Shown piece by piece: positions 38,581 through 45,636 of a stretch of DNA of 64,000 bases. Made by a program: the position numbers and the translations under genes. Position 1 is the stretch's first letter; each line of letters starts with the position of its first letter. The DNA is from Martelella radicis (GTDB taxonomy: Bacteria; Pseudomonadota; Alphaproteobacteria; Rhizobiales; Rhizobiaceae). The DNA lies in the NCBI RefSeq assembly GCF_014196625.1, contig NZ_JACIDZ010000001.1, positions 1 through 64,000 of the forward strand. Direction: 5' to 3'. The notes under the pieces were generated by a model. The model was not told the DNA's origin. It was given only the letters and a program-made list of their open reading frames with translations, and made no database searches.

Positions 38581-38856
38581 ATGAGACAAGGCGGGATGGA
38601 TAAGGACAACCGGAAAACCGAACGCTCCGAAGAGGAGCGGACTGCCTGGAACCGCTATATGCGGAATTTCAGGCGCAGCTTCAAGGATAGGGGACTGACC
38701 AGTCTATCAACGGTTATCACAACGGAGCATGCTGAATTCATTGAACGATTCGGCCGTGAAAGGGCATGTCAATCGAAGCGTGAGGCATTGATGATGATCA
38801 TCGAGGATGTCAAGGAACGTTACGAAACCGACGCGGATGAAGGGGCCCGATATTGA
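38581..38856 (+). CDS. Small ribbon-helix-helix-like protein
   Basis: The 91-residue protein has a basic N-terminal part (SEEERTAWNRYMRNFRRSFKDRG) and a C-terminal stretch LSTVITTEHAEFIERFGRERACQSKREALMMIIEDVKERY whose strand-helix-helix pattern resembles CopG/Arc-type ribbon-helix-helix DNA-binding folds. GAGAGG precedes the ATG at 38581 at good spacing; the frame could also open at 38548. I do not recognise a named family. The gene follows AT-rich DNA, so it is probably part of a mobile or plasmid-like module. Confidence 0.55.
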   Translation: MRQGGMDKDNRKTERSEEERTAWNRYMRNFRRSFKDRGLTSLSTVITTEHAEFIERFGRERACQSKREALMMIIEDVKERYETDADEGARY

Positions 38857-39209
38857 CGGCCGTCGCTTGTTTTCCTGCGGGAGACTCGGCCGCGAATATC
38901 CGTCGCGGCCGGGCTGATGTGGGGGTAGGTTCTTTCTGCTACCATAGATTGCAGTCGAGCAAAGCCTGCAGTTATGATGGTATAATTTCGCCATGCCGAT
39001 CTGTCTTTCGGACGCAACTGGTTTCGGCGATCGCCAGGCTCGCGTGTGGCGGGTCTCCAGCTTGAACGCGCAATGGAACAGACAGGAACCTGCGCCCTGT
39101 TCGGCCAGCCTGACGGCGTTAAAAAAGCTTGGCGTGAGAAAACGGGCTCTGTTGCATCTGTCCGTCCGCTCGCCTAAGAGAGACTGGCCGGTTTTCGAAG
39201 CCGGTCACG
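38857..39209. other. Spacer with a strong hairpin before tRNA-Leu
   Basis: No gene is seen. A perfect nine-base hairpin CGGCCGCGA-ATATCCG-TCGCGGCCG lies at 38887-38911, about 30 bases after the stop of the upstream gene, and may end its transcript although the T-run is weak. A TATAAT occurs at 38981-38986 but no matching -35 is clear. Confidence 0.5.
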
Positions 39210-39294
39210 GCGCGTGTGGCGGAATTGGTAGACGCAGCAGGTTTAGGTCCTGCCGCCGCAAGGTGTGGGGGTTCGAGTCCCTCCACGCGCACCA
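39210..39294 (+). tRNA. tRNA-Leu(UAG)
   Basis: Acceptor GCGCGTG pairs with CACGCGC. The D-arm GGCGGAATTGGTAGACGC, anticodon loop TTTAGGT between GCAGG and CCTGC (anticodon TAG), a long variable arm (CGCCGCAAGGTG) and T-arm GGTTCGAGTCC are all typical of leucine tRNA. CCA is encoded at 39292-39294. It lies inside the second accessory block, and foreign-looking DNA directly follows its 3' end. Confidence 0.95.
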
Positions 39295-39306
39295 TTTGAT
39301 TTTCAG

Positions 39307-39426
39307 TGTAGCGTGACGCTCGGTTTTGCAATTTTGACTGTAGCGTGACGCGCGGTGTAGCGTTGTAGCGTGACGCGCGGTGTAGCGTGACGCGCGGTTT
39401 TGCAATTTTGACAGCTGGTTTTGCAG
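39307..39426. repeat. Iterated 17-base repeats, main array
   Basis: The unit TGTAGCGTGACGCGCGG occurs at 39339-39355, 39364-39380 and 39381-39397, a one-base variant at 39307-39323, and a truncated copy (TGTAGCGT) at 39356-39363. Between some copies lies TTTTGCAATTTTGAC (39324-39338 and 39398-39412). The array begins 12 bases after tRNA-Leu. The order suggests repeated protein-binding sites or unequal recombination. Confidence 0.9.
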
Positions 39427-39693
39427 TAACCAGTTTTCTGCCTTGCTCGATGACTGCCCGCAAAGTAGGAATTTTGGGTCGCTCTTGAAGCCTCTTCAAA
39501 CCCGCTTCACATGCGCATTAATAGCACACGTGTGTTTTTGGAATTGGCATCTTTTGTGTCTCAGAGTGATGTCTAAAACTATCTCTCGGCGCTGCAAAGA
39601 CGACTTGCGCTCTCAGGACTTCAGGGTGCGACGTGATCGTCGGCTTGTTCGCCTCAGTCCTGACTTTTCAAGAGTCCGATTCCAGTCAAATTC
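39427..39693. other. Segment between the two 48-base repeats
   Basis: No coding sequence is recognised. Together with the flanking repeats, the gap from tRNA-Leu to the next gene end (39295-39797) is about 500 bases. The flanking direct repeats make it look like a small cassette or the outcome of a duplication. Confidence 0.4.
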
Positions 39694-39741
39694 GGTGTAG
39701 CGTGACGCGCGGTTTTGCAATTTTGACAGCTGGTTTTGCAG
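39694..39741. repeat. 48-base direct repeat of the array end
   Basis: This segment is identical to 39379-39426: one 17-base unit, TTTTGCAATTTTGAC, then AGCTGGTTTTGCAG. The two copies face the same way and enclose 267 bases (39427-39693) in which I see no gene. Confidence 0.9.
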
Positions 39742-39797
39742 CAAACAGTTTTCCAGAGGCACTGAAAACACTTGTGAAAGACAAACGTCTTCGACAT

Positions 39798-41342
39798 TCA
39801 AGTCTTCGTATTGGGCAGATGACGGCCGACATGCCCTATAGCCATCTTTTTGCGTACGGAATCGAAAAGGAAGTGAATGGACGCGCAGGAATTTGTGTCG
39901 CCGGCGCCAATCGTTATATGGGGCTCGAAGAGCTCTTTTTTGCCGAGATATTCAAACTCATAGTTGGCCTTGTATTTTCCTTTCGTCGTATCCGAAATGT
40001 GCATACTACTCCGTTTGCCCCACCCTCTATTTCTCAGGTGCTGTAGAAGATCACCACCGCTTCCCTTTTCACGGCGGTTTCGCTCCCAATCTTCAACTAT
40101 TTCACTAAGGTCGTTGAGCGCCCTGTATATATCGTCCGGGCGCTGAAATGGAAAGTTCTCGGCTGATGAGAGTGCTGATGGCAAAATTTCCAAGTTATCA
40201 AAATCTTGGGCAGCTGCTTGTGTTGCCTCTGCCACGGATCGGAAAGAGACGATATCGTCGCCTCCGCTATCAAGCTTATCACCAGGCCCATCTTCCAGTG
40301 AAAAGAAGACTTGCTGATTTGCTTTCAGGTTTGCATTCTCCGCCTCGAGTTGCTCGATTTTCTGTTCTGCTAAATCAAGGCGTTTGAGGTCACGTTCGTA
40401 GTCCGCCCAAAAATTCTCCCCGGTCTCTCTCTTTTCCGAAAAGAGCCTTTGTCGCTCTGCCGCCTCAACCCTTCTAATAAGATCGGCTATGCGAGGATCA
40501 GGAATATAGCGGAAGGCTGTAACGGCAAATATCGGCTGTTCGATTGCGCGGGAGGCAAAATTTGAGCCGACTTGATCAATCCAGCTTCCCAGAAACAAAC
40601 GATGGCTGCGAGGAGACGATTCTTTCGAAAAACCGGGCCAGTAAATCCGTGCAGCGCCGTTGAAGCATGAGAGTTCTCGACCAACCTCGTCGACAAAATC
40701 CCAAGTTAGCTCAGGGTCATCAATCCAAACAACAACGGCCACCCCTGCCAAATTTCGGGCGAGTTTTTGGGCATCAATTTGATTGACATCACCTCTAGCG
40801 TAAGGAGAGAGGAGCACGATAGGCAGCTTCCTAAGTTCGCTATTCAATAAGATCAGGAAATCTTGCAGGCTTTCACGCCTAAGAGTATAGGGCTCGGCTT
40901 GAATTTGCATATCGCCCACAAAAGCGGGAGATCGTGAGCAAATATCCCGAACAACTCTCGGCGAACCGAAAGCCAAACGGGCCGGCGAAACGCTATATTC
41001 CACAGACTCAATCGAAATTAGGTGTTCAACACCACACCGGTCGCCAAATTGTCCTATTCGGATTTCGTTTAGCCACCTAAGCCCCGTATCTTGATCGTGA
41101 GGCAGAACCCACCTTATACGCACAGCACGCTCGTCACCGTCCTGAAACAAAGAGGAGGAAAGGTCGTGTCCTTTCGGGAGGGCCATGACAGGTTCTGGCG
41201 AACCGGGGTCAAAATTAAACTCGGGCATACTCCTCCAGTCCCGATAGTGTCCAACTATCCAGTCACGATAGCCAGAAAGCACTTCCTTCATGCCTGCTTT
41301 CGTCTGAACTTCAAAACGAGATGCATATACGAGTCTTGGCAT
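39798..41342 (-). CDS. Unrecognised 514-residue protein with central coiled coil
   Basis: I do not recognise a named family. The N-terminal two thirds look like mixed alpha/beta domains, with a striking conserved-looking segment QKLARNLAGVAVVVWIDD (192-209) and FNGAARIYWPGF (227-238). A coiled coil runs about 312-345 (LAEQKIEQLEAENANLKANQQ region). A separate small C-terminal domain (about 446-514) ends SIHFLFDSVRKKMAIGHVGR plus HLPN. There is no signal peptide or membrane helix, so it is cytoplasmic. Base composition is clearly less GC-rich than the core genes, and it stands alone beside a tRNA gene and repeats, which fits a horizontally acquired cargo gene, perhaps for phage defence; that role is only a guess. 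Confidence 0.75.
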   Translation of the reverse strand: MPRLVYASRFEVQTKAGMKEVLSGYRDWIVGHYRDWRSMPEFNFDPGSPEPVMALPKGHDLSSSLFQDGDERAVRIRWVLPHDQDTGLRWLNEIRIGQFGDRCGVEHLISIESVEYSVSPARLAFGSPRVVRDICSRSPAFVGDMQIQAEPYTLRRESLQDFLILLNSELRKLPIVLLSPYARGDVNQIDAQKLARNLAGVAVVVWIDDPELTWDFVDEVGRELSCFNGAARIYWPGFSKESSPRSHRLFLGSWIDQVGSNFASRAIEQPIFAVTAFRYIPDPRIADLIRRVEAAERQRLFSEKRETGENFWADYERDLKRLDLAEQKIEQLEAENANLKANQQVFFSLEDGPGDKLDSGGDDIVSFRSVAEATQAAAQDFDNLEILPSALSSAENFPFQRPDDIYRALNDLSEIVEDWERNRREKGSGGDLLQHLRNRGWGKRSSMHISDTTKGKYKANYEFEYLGKKELFEPHITIGAGDTNSCASIHFLFDSVRKKMAIGHVGRHLPNTKT

Positions 41343-41446
41343 TTCCCCCTCCCGAGAAGTAGATTCTTTCCGCGTCTGATCCGGGAATACTGTGGGTCAA
41401 GTATTTTTGACGCAACATGTAATTTGTCTAATTTACTAAAGTATTT

Positions 41447-42241
41447 TCATCCGACGATAATAACCTCCTTCACGCCCTTCCCATTACCCTCCGATATCGA
41501 ATAGGTGCAGTCGACCTCCTCGATGGCGAACCGTGAGAAGGTTTCGAAGACGCCTTGAACGGCGTTTAAGGACAGGATGAAAGTGCCTTGAAGGCCGCTA
41601 AGGACCTTCGCCATCGCCTCGAAATCCGCCCGGCCGAAGACGCCCGCGCCGTAGTCGGCCTCGTTTCCCCAATAGGGCGGGTCGAGATAGAACAGCATGC
41701 CCGGCCGGTCATAGCGGCGGATGAAGTCTTGCCAGGGCAGGCACTCGATGACGACGCCGGAAAGGCGCTCGTGGATGTCCTCCAGCGTGGAGGCGAGTTT
41801 CACCAGATTGAAGCGGGCGCCGGTGGTCTTGCTGACCCCAAAATTCCGGCCGGCGACCTTGCCGCCGAAGGCGAGACGCTGGAGATAGAGGAAGCGGGCG
41901 GCGCGTTCGAGATCGGTCAGCGTCGTCGGGTCGGTCTTCATCAGCCGCTCGAACTCCCGCCGCCCGGAGATCTGGAAGCGGAGCGTATCCATGAACTGCG
42001 GAAAGTGCCGCTGCAGGATACGGAAGAAGTTGGCGACGTCGCCGCTGATATCGTTGATCACTTCCGTCCTCGGCTGGCGATCACGGCGCAGGAACACGCC
42101 GCCCATGCCGACGAAGGGCTCAGCGTAGCCGTCATGGTCGATCGCATTGATCTTGCGGATGACGGTCTTCGAGAGGATGCGCTTGCCGCCGATATAGCCG
42201 GCCGCGGGAGAGACCGGGGCAACCGGGCGCTGATTTACCAT
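41447..42241 (-). CDS. Phage-type DNA adenine methylase (D12 class)
   Basis: The enzyme methylates adenine in a short DNA target using S-adenosylmethionine. The 264-residue protein shows AGYIGGKRIL at the start (cofactor site), EPFVGMGGVFL (motif I), and the catalytic LDPPYWG (motif IV, DPPY) near residue 198. No restriction gene is adjacent, so it acts alone, as in prophages. I chose the ATG at 42241 over 42268. A decayed second copy of its middle part lies at 62243-62483. Confidence 0.9.
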   Translation of the reverse strand: MVNQRPVAPVSPAAGYIGGKRILSKTVIRKINAIDHDGYAEPFVGMGGVFLRRDRQPRTEVINDISGDVANFFRILQRHFPQFMDTLRFQISGRREFERLMKTDPTTLTDLERAARFLYLQRLAFGGKVAGRNFGVSKTTGARFNLVKLASTLEDIHERLSGVVIECLPWQDFIRRYDRPGMLFYLDPPYWGNEADYGAGVFGRADFEAMAKVLSGLQGTFILSLNAVQGVFETFSRFAIEEVDCTYSISEGNGKGVKEVIIVG

Positions 42242-42400
42242 TTCAAATATCTTTCGAGTCAGACACACTCGCGCCGCCCCTAACGGGGTGCGGGTGTGGC
42301 AGTTATCGAAATGTGCTGCCCGGCGGGTTCGGTCGCCAAACTAGACCCCGCCGCGCCAGAGCCGTGAGGCCCTGGCCACCTGCCTGCGTCCTGTCTTTGC

Positions 42401-42742
42401 TCAGGCAAACCTTTCGGCCGGCGTTGCCGGTTCCGGCGCGACCTCGAAGTCAACGAGCGCCGCCGGCAGCGCCGCGCCATCGGCCATGCGGAGATTGACG
42501 TGGAAGCCCACGACGGCTTCCATCAACGGATATTGCCTGCCCTCGCCATCTGTCGCGGTCTCGCCGGTCGGGGCATAGACCAGACCGTCGCAAGCGGCTC
42601 CGACCGGTTTGAGCGCCAGAAGCCCCTCCGGCAGGCCGGCGTCGAGATAGGCAAGTTTGCCGGCGGGCACTGTCACGCCGATCGCCTCAAGCGCCGACAA
42701 TGCCTCGGCGTGATCTGCGAATTTCAGGAAATGGTCACGCAT
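42401..42742 (-). CDS. Small phage-like hypothetical protein
   Basis: The 113-residue product MRDHFLKFADHAEALSALEA resembles short proteins found among tail genes of rhizobial prophages, but I cannot assign a function. GGCGGTG precedes the ATG at 42742. The frame stays open upstream to 43027, but that part is an IS3 transposase fragment, so the shorter start is preferred. It sits 159 bases before the Dam methylase on the same strand, so the two are probably remains of one prophage. Confidence 0.6.
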   Translation of the reverse strand: MRDHFLKFADHAEALSALEAIGVTVPAGKLAYLDAGLPEGLLALKPVGAACDGLVYAPTGETATDGEGRQYPLMEAVVGFHVNLRMADGAALPAALVDFEVAPEPATPAERFA

Positions 42743-42820
42743 AGGGCACCGCCTTTGCCGCAAGGTAAAATATCCCTGCTCGGCTTTGCCGGGCGCGTCC
42801 GTCCCGACATAGACATGGAA

Positions 42821-42934
42821 GACGCTGGTATCGGTTGCCAGGCACAGGTTTTCCCGACAGCACTCATCAATCACCGCCGGCACGCGGAATTTGCGGGAGG
42901 CGCCGAAGCTGCCCGGCCGGAAATCGAGTGACCT
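42821..42934 (-). pseudogene. IS3-family transposase fragment
   Basis: In frame on the minus strand reads RSLDFRPGSFGASRKFRVPA followed by VIDECCRENLCLATDTSV, matching the core of IS3/IS407-type OrfB transposases (pattern W-S-L-D-F, then GRKFRxLxVxDxxxRECL and DTS). The first Asp of the DDE triad is present (SLDF), but the rest of the gene is missing on both sides. It lies between the LacI gene end and the phage-like gene. Confidence 0.75.
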
Positions 42935-42968
42935 GCGGGCAGCGGCGAAGAACAGCCTGTCGCCGGCG

Positions 42969-44000
42969 CTACGCCCCGCCGGCGTCTGAATTAGGCGGCT
43001 CGACACTGCGCGCCGACCGACGTTCAACGAGGCTGACGGGAATAAAATGGTGGGAGCAGGGGGCGTTGGCCGGTCCGGTGATCGCCTTCAGCGTCGCGCT
43101 CGTAAGTGAGGACAGCGACTGCCGGATGGTGGTCAGTTGATGCGAGGACCAGTCGGAGATCGGAGCGTCATCGAACCCGATCACCGAGACATCGTTCGGA
43201 ACCGACAGGCCCAGTTCGTGTCGGGCCGTATTCATCACCCCGAGCGCGATTTCGTCGGTCACTCCGAAGATCCCGTCGATGCCAGGCTTGGCGAGCAGGC
43301 CGCGGGCGGCCTCAATGCCGGTCTCGTAGGTGTTTCGTCCCTGGCTCCACTGCGTGACCGGCACGTGATGTTGCTCCATCACGGCGATGAAGGCCTCCGC
43401 GCGCGCCAGTTTCGCCGAGGTGCGGGATTCCGACAGGACGACGGCCACGTTGGTGCAGCCAGCCGCAAGCAATCGTCGCGCGGCAAGCGCGCCGCCGGCT
43501 GCAGAATCCGCCTCGATCTGGTCCACAAGGCCGATATTCTCGGGCAGCGGGCGGTTGATGAGAACGAGCCGTGTGCCATTGGCCGCCGCCAGACGCATCA
43601 GCGTGTCCGGAACGGCGCCCGACAGGAGGACCACCGTTCGCACCCGGTATTCGAGAAGCTTTGCCAGCGCATTTTCGATGTCGTCCTGCGCGCGCGCCAG
43701 ATTGAGCAGCATGCATTGCAGTCCGTTGTCGTAAAGCGCAGCCGTCAGCGCATCGACCTGGGCGGAGATATACGGGTTGGAAAGGTTGGCGCCGACCAGG
43801 CCGACGAGATCGGAGCGTTCCTTGTGTAGCGTGCGGGCGAGAAGGTTGACGCGGTAGCCTAGCTCTTCCGCTGCCTTCATCACACGGGCACGGGTTTTCG
43901 GGGCGACGCTGGCGCCCTCCGTGAAGGTGCGCGAGACGGCGGAGCGGGAAACGCCGGCCAGACGGGCGACGTCGGAGGCGGAGACAAACTTTTCGGCCAT
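42969..44000 (-). CDS. LacI-family transcriptional regulator
   Basis: The 343-residue protein has a LacI helix-turn-helix at residues 8-27 (DVARLAGVSRSAVSRTFTEG), the hinge region and a periplasmic-binding-like effector domain (SVIGFDDAPISDWSSHQLTTIRQ near residue 280). I chose the ATG at 44000 over the longer frame to 44132. It is the last gene of a minus-strand run starting at 49454 with an ABC transporter, so it most likely controls that operon; a LacI-like palindrome occurs at 49519-49534. Confidence 0.93.
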   Translation of the reverse strand: MAEKFVSASDVARLAGVSRSAVSRTFTEGASVAPKTRARVMKAAEELGYRVNLLARTLHKERSDLVGLVGANLSNPYISAQVDALTAALYDNGLQCMLLNLARAQDDIENALAKLLEYRVRTVVLLSGAVPDTLMRLAAANGTRLVLINRPLPENIGLVDQIEADSAAGGALAARRLLAAGCTNVAVVLSESRTSAKLARAEAFIAVMEQHHVPVTQWSQGRNTYETGIEAARGLLAKPGIDGIFGVTDEIALGVMNTARHELGLSVPNDVSVIGFDDAPISDWSSHQLTTIRQSLSSLTSATLKAITGPANAPCSHHFIPVSLVERRSARSVEPPNSDAGGA

Positions 44001-44007
44001 GTCCTGC

Positions 44008-44607
44008 CTAGGGTTTCGTTGCCATGCCGAGAAGGTTGCGCATCCGAACCTCTTCGGCAAGGGCAAGCATCGGCGGCAATGGGTAATTCTCGTCGAGACC
44101 GCGCAGGGCGCGCAGATGGGCCAGTGCCGCATCGAAGCTCTCGAAGGCGTCGCGCGCGAAACTCGACAGCCAGAGCGCGATCAGGGCGACGGACCGCGAA
44201 CGTCCGCCGCGGCAATGGACCAGAACATGGCCCTTGCGATGCTTCGGATAATGCGGCTTTGCCGGAACATAGCCGCGCATCAATCCTTCGACGGTGTAGA
44301 CGGCAGCGGCGAGAAGATGCGGGTCGTTGCCCTCGCCGTCGATCATGCCGAGCTGGTAGCGGCGGATATGCGTGCCGTCGGAAAGCGTCAAAGGACCGGG
44401 AAACATGTTGATCGAAACATTGAGTGTTTCCGTGATCCCGGCCTCAAGCAGGCATTCGGGGTCTTCGGCGGCCGCGAGATTGCCGAGAAAAAGCGATTTC
44501 GCATGCGGGCCGAAACCTTCGAGCACCGGAAAGAGGAGGGGAACCGTATCCTCCCGCGCTTCCTCTTCGGGTACAAGATCGGGAACGCCGAGTCGTTTCT
44601 CTGTCAT
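44008..44607 (-). CDS. Dual-specificity-type protein phosphatase
   Basis: The 199-residue protein carries the cysteine-phosphatase loop VHCRGGRSRSV (CX5R, C132 and R138), with a likely general acid aspartate at D90 or D95. Such enzymes remove phosphate from phosphotyrosine or small phosphoesters. It sits between a LacI regulator (7 bases away) and an MBL-fold hydrolase (3 bases away) in an uptake operon, so a small-molecule phosphate ester is a plausible substrate. Confidence 0.85.
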   Translation of the reverse strand: MTEKRLGVPDLVPEEEAREDTVPLLFPVLEGFGPHAKSLFLGNLAAAEDPECLLEAGITETLNVSINMFPGPLTLSDGTHIRRYQLGMIDGEGNDPHLLAAAVYTVEGLMRGYVPAKPHYPKHRKGHVLVHCRGGRSRSVALIALWLSSFARDAFESFDAALAHLRALRGLDENYPLPPMLALAEEVRMRNLLGMATKP

Positions 44608-44610
44608 GGT

Positions 44611-45636
44611 CTATATCTCCGTCTCGCGTTCCAGTCTTAGGCGCGGGCCAAGGGCACGGGCAAGTTCGGGCGCCGTGGTCATGTCGACAAAGGCGGGGAG
44701 AACCTGCCGGGCTCCGCAGTGATCGGCAAGCGCGAGGACATCGTCCTTTCGCGGATGGACATTCCACGGCAGCCAGACGGCCTCATCGCGCTCGATCAGG
44801 TCCGCAGCCGGGGTGCCATTGGGCACATGGCTGGAAAAGATGAAGCGAAATCCGCCCCGTTTTAGAAGTTTGGCGGAAAGCCCGGCCTCGGCGTTCGATT
44901 CCGTTGCGACAATCACCTGATGTGGTTCGGCGCTTTGGCTATTCACGACAGGGAATTTCCGCCCGGTCGCCGCCTCGACTTCTCGACCGATCACGTCGCT
45001 CACATGCACCGCGTGACCGTGTGAGGCCATTGCGAGTGCCATATCGGTACCCCGGCCGGCAGCGGGACAGCACAGCACGGCGCCACCGTTGGCAAAATCG
45101 GCCATCACCGATATCTGATCTTCGAGATCCTGCTTGCGGTCCCCATAGGAAGCGTCGACCAGAAGGGTCGATGCCGGCGGCGGCGGATCGAAAGGCATGC
45201 CGCGCGATTCGAGGCTGATATCGCCGGTATAGACGAAGCCGCCTTTCTCCGTCTGCATATGGAACCAGACACCGCCCGGCGCATGGCCGCAGCGCCCGGT
45301 TGAGAAGCGCAAGCTGGCGACATCGAAGCCGCCCGTTTCGGGAATCGCATGGGCCGATCTGCCGAGAACGCCGCCGGGAAGGAACCCCAGTGTCTTCTCC
45401 GTGGCAAAGACGGGAGGGGCTCCGATCTCGTTCAGGCGACCGAGAGAACCGGCGTGATCCGTATGCGCGTGGCTGAGGAGAACGGCATCCACGGCGCCGA
45501 TATTGTCCAAATCGGGGTGCTCGCCTGCTTCCAGACCATCGCCGAAGTCGAACAGGACACGCTGTCCGTTCGCTTCCACAAGGAATATGGCGGCACTCTT
45601 GCGGTTCAGACCGCTGATGACTGTCAGTCGTGCCAA
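44611..45636 (-). CDS. Metallo-beta-lactamase-fold hydrolase
   Basis: The 341-residue protein has the metal motif SHAHTDHAG (H56, H58, D60, H61) and later metal ligands around GRCGHAPGG and YTGDISLESRG. The length and the C-terminal half suggest a beta-CASP-like or phosphodiesterase-type relative rather than a lactamase. Its start overlaps the end of the permease gene by 13 bases. In context I infer that it hydrolyses the imported compound before or after the phosphatase. Confidence 0.82.
   Translation of the reverse strand: MARLTVISGLNRKSAAIFLVEANGQRVLFDFGDGLEAGEHPDLDNIGAVDAVLLSHAHTDHAGSLGRLNEIGAPPVFATEKTLGFLPGGVLGRSAHAIPETGGFDVASLRFSTGRCGHAPGGVWFHMQTEKGGFVYTGDISLESRGMPFDPPPPASTLLVDASYGDRKQDLEDQISVMADFANGGAVLCCPAAGRGTDMALAMASHGHAVHVSDVIGREVEAATGRKFPVVNSQSAEPHQVIVATESNAEAGLSAKLLKRGGFRFIFSSHVPNGTPAADLIERDEAVWLPWNVHPRKDDVLALADHCGARQVLPAFVDMTTAPELARALGPRLRLERETEI

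Noticed and set aside
39295-39800. CRISPR array after tRNA-Leu
   Set aside because: The repeats are not evenly spaced, the spacers are repeats themselves or absent, and no cas gene is near.
41447-42241. Restriction-modification system
   Set aside because: Only a methylase is seen; no restriction endonuclease gene lies beside it and neighbours are phage-like.
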